64,000 nt of DNA from Parvularculaceae bacterium (GTDB taxonomy: Bacteria > Pseudomonadota > Alphaproteobacteria > Caulobacterales > Parvularculaceae), in contig JAJFFU010000216.1 of the NCBI GenBank assembly GCA_021776465.1, positions 84,518-148,517 on the forward strand. The letters run 5' to 3'. A program made the translations under genes and the position numbers. Shown one piece after another: positions 19,004 to 28,589 of the stretch (positions are counted from its first letter, which is position 1; each line of letters opens with the position of its first letter). A model generated the notes under the pieces. That model worked only from the letters and a program-made list of their open reading frames with translations, made no database searches and had not been told where the DNA came from.

Positions 19004-21038
19004 TTGTTTCGAGTTTTTGATTTGTCAATCGTCTATTATTCTTAATTAAAAGCTGTTTGTTGAAATCATATTTGTCATCCTTAAATATTGAAGCACGTTT
19101 CCATTGCCTGTAATACAAAACAAAAGAAACTGTGGCACCCGCGAGGATGGAATACGCAGGGGATTGTTCAATTCCGTCTAAAATCATATGCTTCATTCTA
19201 AACAATGCCCTATTACCATCTTGGTAATAGGGTGATACCTTGTTTATTGGAAACATCACAAAGGCTACATTATTACCAGTGGCATCAAGGCGTGCCCAGT
19301 TCAACCCTTGAGAAAGTTGATCTTGTACGTCACTCGATACCTCCATACCATATATTCTTGCTGGCTCATTACGAATGCTCTCCATGAAGAAGTTGTAGTC
19401 ATCTGGATTTCCAAAAACTAAGTTTGGGTTGTTGGTTGGAACCGAATTATCCGCAGGAGCAAAAAGATTAAAGGCAACGGGAGAGGCAGATGTGTTAGTG
19501 ATGTCAAGTTGGAAAATTTTATTTCCCTTTCGAAGGTCTTGAATCATACGAACATATACATCGGCCTCGGCGCGAAGCTCTTCTAACTCGGTGACATACT
19601 TATCTCCTAATGGTTTAGGAGCTGAAAACCAATTCTTTTTCTCTAAGAAACATATGCGCTTTTGCTGGCGATAGTACAACACTAGATTTACACTCTCATT
19701 CGCTCTGACAGTGTAGTTTTTAAAGATCGTGAAGCCATTAAATATTAAGTTTCTGAAATCAAGACATGCTACAGTTCCCTGCTCTTGATTAGAGCCAACC
19801 TGTAACACAGGAAACCTGAAATAATCTATCTCAATCCCATCTGCATCGACTTTATTAACATTGACGCCCTCGCTTAGTTGGGCTTGAGAATCAGCATAAA
19901 AACAGATTCGTTCAGCCATAATAGGTTCGTCAAAAACGTTTAATACCAAAAAATTATACTCAGTAGTTCCACCTACAATTATGGCGGATGTTTTTTCAAT
20001 GAATCCAATAATTGTGGATGCCTTTGTGCCGAATACCATAATGTTGTTGACAACATCAATAGCTGCTTTTTGGTTAGCCGAATTAGAGAGCGGAGTCAGC
20101 CCCGTACTAAAGTTCACCACCGAATGGTCAGGGTATGCTACACGCATATCCCCAGTGACAGCCGCAGTTCCAAAATACATCCCTTTATCATTTGGGTTGA
20201 ATAAAAACTCTGCAATTGGAGTAGTATCGACATAAGTTGTCAAGGCATACGTAGTAGGATTGATAAAATATAACGTGACACCATCTATTCCCCAAACCTC
20301 TTTTGATTCTGGGTTGTAGGTTAAAGTCTCCTGTGTAGTTGCTACTGCTGTTATAATTAAACCTGTCGATAGACTATACACCACAAACCCTCCTCCTGCC
20401 CCCGTATTGACAATATAAATCTCATTAGTATCAGTATTAATCACCGATCGAGTAGCAGATAGTGGCACTGTAAATGTTCTAACCAAAACTGGAACTAAAG
20501 CCCCAGTCGAGAATTCGCCAACACCTAGGGTTAGAGTACTAAAAGAGATGTATAATAAGGTTGTGGTTGGATTGTAATTCAACTGCGTAGGCACAGACCC
20601 AACAGGTAATGCTGAGGTTGAAATAACAGTGTCAGTCGCACAATCAATAATTCGTAAAGTCGCTGTGGCGCCAGATACCGCGTAAATCAAGTCTTTATTA
20701 GCATCGTATTCGATATCTGAAATAGGTTCGGGAAGTAAAATAGTGTTGACTACCACTTTTGTTGTTGGATCAATTCTGTCTATCTCACCAATAGCTCCTG
20801 CAACCACGTAAAAGTCATCATTACCTGTGCAGAAGATGCTATTGCCATTAGCGCCAACTGTTAGAGATGTATAAACATCACTTGTTCTCTGGTTTAGAGG
20901 TGATATAGTGCGCTCAAAAAGGGATATATCCTGATCGGCACCCGTGGTGTTAGTCAGACTTATTTCTAAAGTCTGGATTTTGCTATCACAGGGCTTAATC
21001 ACTGACATTAATAGTGCTATCGTTAATATTACTCTCAT
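18987..21038 (-). CDS. 683-aa protein with duplicated beta-rich domain and inserted YVTN-type beta-propeller; candidate capsid or vertex-spike protein
   Basis: aa ~356-462 and ~508-648 align (YNF...EP...QxQLSxGxNxxxxDAxG...FPxxxV...LYYRQxKR); intervening region has propeller repeats (YDANKDLIYAVSGATATLRIIDCATDTVI; YNPTTTLLYIS). Confidence 0.7.
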   Translation of the reverse strand: MRVILTIALLMSVIKPCDSKIQTLEISLTNTTGADQDISLFERTISPLNQRTSDVYTSLTVGANGNSIFCTGNDDFYVVAGAIGEIDRIDPTTKVVVNTILLPEPISDIEYDANKDLIYAVSGATATLRIIDCATDTVISTSALPVGSVPTQLNYNPTTTLLYISFSTLTLGVGEFSTGALVPVLVRTFTVPLSATRSVINTDTNEIYIVNTGAGGGFVVYSLSTGLIITAVATTQETLTYNPESKEVWGIDGVTLYFINPTTYALTTYVDTTPIAEFLFNPNDKGMYFGTAAVTGDMRVAYPDHSVVNFSTGLTPLSNSANQKAAIDVVNNIMVFGTKASTIIGFIEKTSAIIVGGTTEYNFLVLNVFDEPIMAERICFYADSQAQLSEGVNVNKVDADGIEIDYFRFPVLQVGSNQEQGTVACLDFRNLIFNGFTIFKNYTVRANESVNLVLYYRQQKRICFLEKKNWFSAPKPLGDKYVTELEELRAEADVYVRMIQDLRKGNKIFQLDITNTSASPVAFNLFAPADNSVPTNNPNLVFGNPDDYNFFMESIRNEPARIYGMEVSSDVQDQLSQGLNWARLDATGNNVAFVMFPINKVSPYYQDGNRALFRMKHMILDGIEQSPAYSILAGATVSFVLYYRQWKRASIFKDDKYDFNKQLLIKNNRRLTNQKLETNERFA

Positions 21039-21850
21039 TATGCTGCACGTCGGGGCTCAATTTTTCCTCGATTAAATTTGTCTGTAAAATCACGGATAAT
21101 CTTATACCGCTTATGGTTCATTTCATTATTGCTATCTCTAAATACATATAAGAATGCCTGAGCTGCTTCAATTTCACTATACCCTTTTCCTAAATACATA
21201 TAGAGCCCGTTTATATCCGCAGCGGCCTCATCATCAATCGGTCTTCCGATCTTTGGGTTTTTATATTTATGTGAATACTCGTGCATTAAAATCACGAGTC
21301 TCATGGGAATGGTATATTTTAAAAAGTCTTTTTTGGACACTTCAATAATTCCAGTTTGATGTCCGATTCTTGCAGGAGTCTTTAGCTCATTCCCCTCAAT
21401 TCTGTCCCTGATCACATCGTAATAATCAATGGTATATCTTCCATCGTTTGAGCGGTATGTGGATGGTTTTGTTTTACCAGCATTGAGCACCCCTGCGTTT
21501 TTAGCAAAATGAAGAGCAAACTCATAAAAAGACTCATCTTCAGGGGTCATTTTAATCGCATATTCCACCAGCGGTGCCACTCTGACATCTACTATCTTAA
21601 AACTAACATCACCTCCAAGTGGTTGATTCCCGTTTTTAGTGTTGTACACTGAAACAATTAATTCATCAGGGCTCGTGGGTAATTTTATTTCAAATGTGCG
21701 TGTACCACGGACTTTGCCTTTCCTGTTCATATACATGGTGTCAGGCTTGTTGGCGTCCTTTGCGATTATCCTGATTTGCTCAGTTCGCTTAGTCTTCACT
21801 GTTATCTCTAAAGTGAAGGCCTTTTGGTTCGATGGCACAATAATTTTCAC
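21038..21850 (-). CDS. Putative zinc metallopeptidase
   Basis: LVILMHEYSHKYKNPKIGRPIDDEAAADINGLYMYLG: HExxH plus downstream acidic ligand motif. Confidence 0.65.
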   Translation of the reverse strand: MKIIVPSNQKAFTLEITVKTKRTEQIRIIAKDANKPDTMYMNRKGKVRGTRTFEIKLPTSPDELIVSVYNTKNGNQPLGGDVSFKIVDVRVAPLVEYAIKMTPEDESFYEFALHFAKNAGVLNAGKTKPSTYRSNDGRYTIDYYDVIRDRIEGNELKTPARIGHQTGIIEVSKKDFLKYTIPMRLVILMHEYSHKYKNPKIGRPIDDEAAADINGLYMYLGKGYSEIEAAQAFLYVFRDSNNEMNHKRYKIIRDFTDKFNRGKIEPRRAA

Positions 21851-21853
21851 TGC

Positions 21854-23464
21854 CTAGCTTGGTTTGTTTTTGGTTATCGCTTTGTAACTAATGTATATCA
21901 CGGCTGCACCCAGTACAACAGACCCAATAATAAAAGGTACTTGTGGGATGCCTAAAATGGTTTTGTCAATGATTTCTCCTGTCTCAGGGTCAACTATATC
22001 TCCTGTGGTGGGATCGATCCAATTACCGTCTTCGTCTAAAACAGGGTCGTCGGGATCGTAGGGAATTTCTTCCTCTACTATTCCAGCCCTTAGAGCGTCT
22101 TCATATTCTACAGGGGCCTCTCCTTCCATATAGGGGTCTTTATCAACGTCATTCTTTTTTAACAAGCCAAGTAGAGCAGCGATAACCCCTAATCCAGCAG
22201 AAACAATACCAGCAGTTGCAGGCTCGAAATTACTGGTCAACTCATTGACCTGATCACTTCGGGTTGGAGTAACAATCTCAAATTCATAAGTACCGTTAGC
22301 GCTTGAGGTTTTGCCCTTTTTATTTTTGGCTAAAAATGGTTTTTTCTTCCAGCCCTTAAGAATCGCTTGTCTCATCGCTGAGGGTTTACCCCCAAGCTTC
22401 TCCCAAGATTTTAATAATTTCTTATAAGCAGGTTTAGCCTTTGCAACACTGTCAGCCTTGAAACGCTTATCGCTCACAAGTGCAGGTGCCATTCTAGTGG
22501 CAAAACCAAATACGTTCATCCTGATCCCTACCAAGGCGCCATTACGAGCAACTACCCCGAGTGGGTTGAATTTTTTAAACCCTTTCCAAATTTTTCTGAA
22601 TAAACCTTTACCCTCAGCCTTTCTTTTAGCGCGGCGTTCTTTTCGCTTTTCTTTTCGAGAAGCACGTGTCTCTTTTTTTCTTTGCTTTCTATCAGAACGA
22701 TTCTCTTTTCTTTTAGCACGACGTGCGGCACGCGCCTCTTGGCGAGCTTTTTGTTCTCGCTCTCTTTTGGCCTTTCTTTTGGCACGGCGCTCTCTCCATC
22801 CTGATGCATTGGAGTATTGGCCTTGATTAATTTCTCTGCCGTAGTAGTAATCAAACTCTGTATCGGTTAATAGGTCTGCTAATTGATCTTCATACCTTTC
22901 GGCGTGATCATGAAGAATCTCAATAGCGTCAAACTCCTCCTGAAGGTATTCACTATACTCCTGAGCGTCGTCGACATCATCCGACCCAAACAAAGAAAGG
23001 TCTGCAATATAGGATTCGGTAAACCATGTGTTGAGGGGATTACCATCGGCGCTAGATTTTTGATTCGGTGCAAGTCCCGTGTGTAATTGAAATTGTCGTA
23101 GGATAGAATCTTCTAATGCATAAGCGTTTGAATAACCTGAAGCGCTACTCGTATCATACATTTCCCCATGGATTTTCTTAGGGAGGTTAGTGGCAGCAAA
23201 ACCTCCAAGCATGTCAGCGGTATCAACCCAGTAGAAACCGTTTATCTCCAACCATTCCTTATAGGTTAAATCGGTGCCATTGGCCTGTTGCATGAACTTT
23301 TGTAACAGAAGTTGCTTTTGCTTACACTTTTTCAAGCGAGCCATCAAAACCTTCTTCTTGGCGTTATTCTTTTTCAGCTTAGCAACTACAGGACTCATTC
23401 GAGGCTTGCGGTTTGCTTTTTTCTTGCTTTTAGTTTTAACACTCATTGATTTCGCGTTTTTCAA
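21854..23464 (-). CDS. Large Arg/Lys-rich protein with C-terminal TM
   Basis: Arg/Lys/Glu repeat block RRAKRKAKREREQKARQEARAARRAKRKENRSDRKQ...; C-terminal VPFIIGSVVLGAAVIYISYKAITKNKPS. Confidence 0.7.
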   Translation of the reverse strand: MKNAKSMSVKTKSKKKANRKPRMSPVVAKLKKNNAKKKVLMARLKKCKQKQLLLQKFMQQANGTDLTYKEWLEINGFYWVDTADMLGGFAATNLPKKIHGEMYDTSSASGYSNAYALEDSILRQFQLHTGLAPNQKSSADGNPLNTWFTESYIADLSLFGSDDVDDAQEYSEYLQEEFDAIEILHDHAERYEDQLADLLTDTEFDYYYGREINQGQYSNASGWRERRAKRKAKREREQKARQEARAARRAKRKENRSDRKQRKKETRASRKEKRKERRAKRKAEGKGLFRKIWKGFKKFNPLGVVARNGALVGIRMNVFGFATRMAPALVSDKRFKADSVAKAKPAYKKLLKSWEKLGGKPSAMRQAILKGWKKKPFLAKNKKGKTSSANGTYEFEIVTPTRSDQVNELTSNFEPATAGIVSAGLGVIAALLGLLKKNDVDKDPYMEGEAPVEYEDALRAGIVEEEIPYDPDDPVLDEDGNWIDPTTGDIVDPETGEIIDKTILGIPQVPFIIGSVVLGAAVIYISYKAITKNKPS

Positions 23465-23487
23465 TTCCTTTACTTGTTTAGGCCGTA

Positions 23488-23781
23488 CTAAGACTGCTTC
23501 TTAATAGGTGAGAACCAATCTTGGATTGGACTCTTCCCATTTGCGGTGTAATACACCTCTCCAATTCTATCTCTGCTCAACACCCAATTACCCATCCGTT
23601 TTCTTCCAATAAACGGCGATGACTGTGTCGGGGGTTTTGAAGAGGTGGGTAAAGACTGCCCTCCCTTGTTAGTGGTATTAGCACTTTCTTTCACCCCGCT
23701 CCTAAGCCACCAACCCATGCCAAAACCTAAGGACACTAATGCTATTGTATTTAATATGGTTATAGCGGTCTTGTCAGTCAT
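23488..23781 (-). CDS. N-terminal TM protein
   Basis: 97-aa ORF, N-terminal TM. Confidence 0.6.
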   Translation of the reverse strand: MTDKTAITILNTIALVSLGFGMGWWLRSGVKESANTTNKGGQSLPTSSKPPTQSSPFIGRKRMGNWVLSRDRIGEVYYTANGKSPIQDWFSPIKKQS

Positions 23782-23783
23782 AA

Positions 23784-23936
23784 TCAGGCTGGTTTAGTTT
23801 TAGGTGCAACCCAAGTAATTACTAGTGCGGCTGCTCCAATCAATAGAATATATGGCAAAGCCTTCCATGCAGCTACGAGTAAAATTGCTGCCGATCCGAC
23901 TATAATTATGATTTGAACCGTCTTGTTTAATTTCAT
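23784..23936 (-). CDS. Small two-TM membrane protein (50 aa, MKLNKTVQIIIIVGSAAILLVAAWKALPYILLIGAAALVITWVAPKTKPA)
   Basis: Read manually in the gap between 23781 and 23949; not in the ORF track. Confidence 0.6.
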   Translation of the reverse strand: MKLNKTVQIIIIVGSAAILLVAAWKALPYILLIGAAALVITWVAPKTKPA

Positions 23937-23948
23937 CTTTTTTAAACT

Positions 23949-24674
23949 TTATGAGAGTCTTGGTTTTGGCCTTCTAATCGCAATACCTGTTTTGTTACTA
24001 TAGGTTTTACCCTTGTATATGAACCCGTCATAATTACCGAGAGATTCAGTGAATTGATACAGATACCCTATTCCATATTTGGAAAATTTTTGCACCTTTC
24101 TCGATCTTCCGTTACTGTTCAGCCCTATCCCTAAAGGTGTATTATCTATGATTCTTCTAGCAAGCGCCATTCTATTCCATAAGGAATTCGACACCCCATG
24201 ATACCTCCCCTCAGGTAAATAACGTTTTGGCCTTTTAGCGGGAGCGATAAATGTTGCCTTCTTATAGAGGTCGTCAATATTATTCACCTTCCCAATAGCA
24301 ATCATCCTTTTTAATGCCTTGTTAAAACCATCTCCCTTAATCCCATCTGCACCCCCAGTGGTAGTGATCATGTTTATTACCGATTTATCACCTTTGAGCA
24401 ACATATAATTCTGCATTGCACGAATATCATCGGTGTTATACTTAGACAAAGCCATAATTGAAGAAGTAGGGGGTGGGACATACGCTGGTGGTTTAGGTAC
24501 TTCCCCTGATGCCTCCTGAGGATTGTAGACAGTTTTATACCCGCCTTCATCATCCTCTATGTAGTCCTCATCTTTCCTCTTTGGTCTGCCGTACTTAAGA
24601 TAAAGCACAGTCCCTAGACCAATCACGGACAGAGCACTTATAATGTATATGATAGTGTCTTTGTTTTTAGTCAT
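23949..24674 (-). CDS. N-terminal TM protein
   Basis: MTKNKDTIIYIISALSVIGLGTVLYLKYGRPKRK. Confidence 0.65.
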   Translation of the reverse strand: MTKNKDTIIYIISALSVIGLGTVLYLKYGRPKRKDEDYIEDDEGGYKTVYNPQEASGEVPKPPAYVPPPTSSIMALSKYNTDDIRAMQNYMLLKGDKSVINMITTTGGADGIKGDGFNKALKRMIAIGKVNNIDDLYKKATFIAPAKRPKRYLPEGRYHGVSNSLWNRMALARRIIDNTPLGIGLNSNGRSRKVQKFSKYGIGYLYQFTESLGNYDGFIYKGKTYSNKTGIAIRRPKPRLS

Positions 24675-25192
24675 GTCGTAATTTTTGGAGTCTTGCGTGC
24701 TTTATTAATTTTCCATACCGTAAAACCTATAGCTCCAACCACAAGAATGGCTACCCCTGTAAAAGCAAGTGGCTTCATTCCTAATATTCGTTTTGGTTCA
24801 GTCGGTGGAGGTGCATAATCCACCCGTGGGGGAGTATTATAATAAGGAGTAGTGCCCTGCTGCTGACTACGTTTCCTCTCAGCTAACGCCGCACCGAATG
24901 TAGCTGCTTTAGCGAGTAAATCAATCAAAGCTTCTTTGTTGATTCCACCAGACTTACGGATAGACTTCTCAACCTCTTCTTTTGGCAACCCAGATTCGTC
25001 AGCAATTCTTTTAAGTTCATTCATTTGCTGCTCTTTCCTCTTTTCCCTGCGGGACTTTTTAGGTTGCCAAGTCTCACCCTTAGCAGCACGGCGAGCGTGC
25101 CATTTCTCACCAAATAAATTAGAATAACCTTCAACGACATCATTATAATGTGTCACATCAATATTTGAGATATTACTTTCGAACTGATTCAT
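24671..25192 (-). CDS. C-terminal TM protein with basic segment
   Basis: MKPLAFTGVAILVVGAIGFTVWKINKARK at C-terminus. Confidence 0.65.
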   Translation of the reverse strand: MNQFESNISNIDVTHYNDVVEGYSNLFGEKWHARRAAKGETWQPKKSRREKRKEQQMNELKRIADESGLPKEEVEKSIRKSGGINKEALIDLLAKAATFGAALAERKRSQQQGTTPYYNTPPRVDYAPPPTEPKRILGMKPLAFTGVAILVVGAIGFTVWKINKARKTPKITT

Positions 25193-25200
25193 GTTTATTT

Positions 25201-25713
25201 TTATTTAATGACGCGTACTTTATGGTTCAATGCGTCCTTTTTTGCCTGTGATATGCGGTGACCAACATACCCCCCTACTAACAATCCAATTCCACCCCAT
25301 ACCCACCATTTTTTCTTAAAATATAGAGCGCCTAATACGCCTGTGGTTGCCCCTATGACAGAGCCAGTCTTATAAGAAGAAGCCTTTGCCTTCACGACGA
25401 CTTTTGCTTTTCCTGTTATCCTGTCCTTAATTCCATCGACAGCCTTCTGATCGGAGATAGATTTAACACTGTCTTGAATTGTGTCATCAACACTCGTTTC
25501 CAAAGTTCTGTCAGACTCTTCAAGAGCCGATACATATGTCAAGGGAATCAAATACTTCCCCCCCACTATAACCGAAGGGATCATCCCTTTTTCTTTTGGT
25601 TTTTCAACTCCAAACACATTATCGCCCTCGGTAAATAATTTCTTCGCCACTGATCCACCAGAACTATTAATGTCAGGTGCGTTGAAAGTCTGATTTACCC
25701 GATACTCTTTCAT
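25201..25713 (-). CDS. C-terminal membrane protein
   Basis: SVIGATTGVLGALYFKKKWWVWGGIGLLVGGYVGHRI. Confidence 0.65.
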   Translation of the reverse strand: MKEYRVNQTFNAPDINSSGGSVAKKLFTEGDNVFGVEKPKEKGMIPSVIVGGKYLIPLTYVSALEESDRTLETSVDDTIQDSVKSISDQKAVDGIKDRITGKAKVVVKAKASSYKTGSVIGATTGVLGALYFKKKWWVWGGIGLLVGGYVGHRISQAKKDALNHKVRVIK

Positions 25714-26387
25714 GTAGTGGCCTTTATTTTTGAGCGTTTATACATGTAAATTCCAAAACCAGCAACAGCAATGACGGCAAGTGTACCAAACACTGCTTGA
25801 CGAGTCTTTTTAGCCTTAATGGTAACGGCGCGGCTTTTTGCTAAAGCAATTTGACGATCCCTTATTTCTTGATCTCTTCTGCGAGCTTCCGCTGATTTCT
25901 GAAGCATCTGGGAGTGAATCTGTGAGGTTGCCTGATTTCTTTCTCTGCGATTCTTAAACCCCTGTACCATTGGACCAAGTCCCCGAGCAATCTCACCTAC
26001 ACTTTCAATTAATCCACCCCAATCCCTGTCTTTTGAAGTTCTTTTCTTGTCGGAGTTACTCAGGGCACCAACTGCATTCAATCTTCTAGCTTTCTTCTTT
26101 CTTTGAGCGATTAATAGCTTGTTCTTTTTAGCAATTTCATGTGCAAGACCAATTCTAAATTTCTTGCTATAAGCAATCCCATTGAGGACTGCGTTAATTA
26201 ATTCTTTGTCATTTTTCTCATCCTTAATAGGAATGTCATTCCTGTTAAGAAGAAGAACAACTGAGGAGCGATTTTCGGCCAATAGAGTGGATATTTCGTC
26301 TATATAGATATCCCACATCGCTTCCTGATCATTCGCTCGGAAAGCGTGTGAAAAATTGCTATAGAAGTCGCCATCTACCCGAATCAT
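25710..26387 (-). CDS. C-terminal TM protein
   Basis: C-terminal AVFGTLAVIAVAGFGIYMYKRSKIK. Confidence 0.65.
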   Translation of the reverse strand: MIRVDGDFYSNFSHAFRANDQEAMWDIYIDEISTLLAENRSSVVLLLNRNDIPIKDEKNDKELINAVLNGIAYSKKFRIGLAHEIAKKNKLLIAQRKKKARRLNAVGALSNSDKKRTSKDRDWGGLIESVGEIARGLGPMVQGFKNRRERNQATSQIHSQMLQKSAEARRRDQEIRDRQIALAKSRAVTIKAKKTRQAVFGTLAVIAVAGFGIYMYKRSKIKATT

Positions 26388-26388
26388 A

Positions 26389-27093
26389 TTAGTTTAATCT
26401 GTGTAACGGAATTAGATAGCCTTCCTCAGTCTCAATAGCTGGTTTCTCAGCGATCTTAGTATCCTTTACTTTTTTTACCTTTTGACCTTTTTTTAATAAT
26501 ACGTCCTCTAAATCATTGTTCACCACCTCGTAATCCTCTTTCAGAGTGAACGTATTTGGATTGGTTTTCTTTCTCTCTACCATATCCTCAGTTGAAGGGA
26601 CATATGAGGGTTTAGTTAATAAATATGGGATTAACCCAACCCCAGTAAAAAGAACCATGATCCCAAGTGTTTGGGACTTTGTCATGTCTCTTTTTTTAGC
26701 ATATCTGTACCCAATTACCGCCGCTGCGAGCGGTACTACGTATTTAAGAAGAGGTTGACCGCTCTTCTTGAAAATCTTATTGTCTGGTATAATTGTTTTA
26801 CCAGCTTTATTAGTTTTAGGTAAGGCAGTTTGAGGTACCTCACTCACATACATATCGGCGTTCTTTGAAGGAATGTATCCATCGTATTTCTCAACATACA
26901 AAAGTGCTAAACGGGAAGTTTTTTTATTGCCCCTAAGCATCTCATGTCGAATCTCAAGATATCCCTTTACAATCGCCCCTTCAATCAGAACCTCACCAAT
27001 ATCTATTGGCTTTCCGTTCTCGAATTTTATTACTGGACTCTTCTCGGATATTATGTAGTCTGTATATTTCCTTTTACCCTTTTGCACGACCAC
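26389..27093 (-). CDS. Membrane protein with internal hydrophobic segments
   Basis: LLKYVVPLAAAVIGYRYAKKR...LGIMVLFTGVGLIPYLLTKPS. Confidence 0.65.
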   Translation of the reverse strand: MVVQKGKRKYTDYIISEKSPVIKFENGKPIDIGEVLIEGAIVKGYLEIRHEMLRGNKKTSRLALLYVEKYDGYIPSKNADMYVSEVPQTALPKTNKAGKTIIPDNKIFKKSGQPLLKYVVPLAAAVIGYRYAKKRDMTKSQTLGIMVLFTGVGLIPYLLTKPSYVPSTEDMVERKKTNPNTFTLKEDYEVVNNDLEDVLLKKGQKVKKVKDTKIAEKPAIETEEGYLIPLHRLN

Positions 27094-27661
27094 CAGAAAA
27101 GTTTAGTAAGACAAGAGCACCAAGAGTTATCCCAGCTATTACCGTAAGGGACTTCAACATTTCAACTTGTTGATTCTTAGTTGCTGGGACTTCTTTCTCC
27201 ACTACTTTCACCACCTCCGTTTTTGTGATAACTGGTTCGCTGACTGGTGGGGTTGAGGGAAAAGGTTCGGCAGGTGTCGATTTGCTGCTCTCTCCGTTGG
27301 CATCAATATAAGTGTCGGCTAGTTCACCAGAATATGCTGTTGGAGAAGGGCTTACAAATACTCCTGACAAACTCGATGTGCTCCCACAACCACATGCACT
27401 AGATTTGGGCCCGCTAGTATTTGACTGATATTCACCAATAACTACCTTTTCAATTAAATCATAATGAGGATGAATCTTGGCAATATCTTCCAGAGACTCT
27501 TCCTTGAATTCCTTAATCACGTAGTTCAACTTATTGATAAGATCAGGCATGTCTCGTGCAGGCTCTACTCCGTAATGCCTAATCAACCTTTTTGCCTTGG
27601 CAGTATTGTTTACCGCTACAATTCGCGCAAGTGAAATATTAGTTTGTTTCTTGTGCTTCAT
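27074..27661 (-). CDS. C-terminal TM protein
   Basis: C-terminal LKSLTVIAGITLGALVLLNFSGGRAKG. Confidence 0.65.
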   Translation of the reverse strand: MKHKKQTNISLARIVAVNNTAKAKRLIRHYGVEPARDMPDLINKLNYVIKEFKEESLEDIAKIHPHYDLIEKVVIGEYQSNTSGPKSSACGCGSTSSLSGVFVSPSPTAYSGELADTYIDANGESSKSTPAEPFPSTPPVSEPVITKTEVVKVVEKEVPATKNQQVEMLKSLTVIAGITLGALVLLNFSGGRAKG

Positions 27662-27737
27662 CTTTGAAAATACTGTTAATCAAATTCCTTAGTTCTTCCA
27701 AGCTAAGTTCAATAACACCCCATTTTTAGATTAAAAA

Positions 27738-27765
27738 AAGGGCAAAGGCAGAAGCCTTTGCCCTT
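27738..27765 (-). terminator. Rho-independent terminator
   Basis: Perfect 12-bp stem aagggcaaaggc-agaa-gcctttgccctt with a T-run on the minus strand, just after the stop of 27790..28557. Confidence 0.85.
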
Positions 27766-27789
27766 ATCTTTATTGAGGTATCTTGACGA

Positions 27790-28557
27790 TTATCCGCCGA
27801 TTGCCTTCCGTCTCGATTGGCCAAGAACTCTCTGTCCTGAGCGAGATGGGAATTTCATTCCTCCCATATTCACTTGTGGACGTCCGTACTGTTGTACAGG
27901 AGTCTTACCAGCAAGCCCTTTCGATACATTCACTTTCTCCGCTGGGAAGAAGGTATATGTAACGGTAGCAGATGCCAATATCGTAGACTGGATATTGGTG
28001 TTGCCATCAATCTTCAGGGCATAAGGGATATCTAGGATACCGCTTTGCTCCTGATAGGCAGAAAAGTACGATTGCGTGATAATCGGAATCGAAGCTGACT
28101 GACCGTTGGCATCTTTAACTGTCACAGTTAAGATTTGCGTAACCTGAGTCGCATTTGAAGACTGAACTCGAATTAACGAGGTCTCAAATGGTTGTGATGC
28201 AGATTGTAGCAACAGCTCAAGATATGAGACATTACTCTGCGCAGGTACAACGGTTAATCCTGCATCACTACCAAAGTTGGTAGACTGCAAGAACTGGTTA
28301 TTACCGAACAATACAAGGTTCAATGAACCAGCAGTTGTGTTGGTAACCGTAACTTGGTAAGGGGATGGTGATTTCGCAGAAACTCCTCCTCCTGACGCCA
28401 TTGCATAGTCGTCATCAGAATCGTCCCATACGTCATCTTCATACATGTCGTATTCATCCTCATACCCATCAAATCCTGAAAAGCTTTCTTCAGCTTCGCT
28501 CAGGTAGGAGTCAACATCAAAGTGCTGACCACCGAAATGTGAAACTTTTTTTCTCAT
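27790..28557 (-). CDS. Candidate major/abundant capsid-type protein (acidic N-terminal region + beta-rich domain)
   Basis: PYQVTVTNTTAGSLNLVLFGNNQFLQSTNFGSDAGLTVV...PIITQSYFSAYQEQSGILDIPYALKIDGNTNIQSTILASATVTYTFFP shared with ORFs 35330 and 41381; own terminator and strong upstream promoter. Confidence 0.6.
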   Translation of the reverse strand: MRKKVSHFGGQHFDVDSYLSEAEESFSGFDGYEDEYDMYEDDVWDDSDDDYAMASGGGVSAKSPSPYQVTVTNTTAGSLNLVLFGNNQFLQSTNFGSDAGLTVVPAQSNVSYLELLLQSASQPFETSLIRVQSSNATQVTQILTVTVKDANGQSASIPIITQSYFSAYQEQSGILDIPYALKIDGNTNIQSTILASATVTYTFFPAEKVNVSKGLAGKTPVQQYGRPQVNMGGMKFPSRSGQRVLGQSRRKAIGG

Positions 28558-28589
28558 CTCAATCCTGTTTTTGATTCAGCATTTAATGT

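Noticed and set aside
22458-22854. Plus-strand 122-aa ORF and minus-strand 22552..22854 ORF
   Set aside because: Shadow ORFs of the Arg/Lys-rich block in 21854..23464
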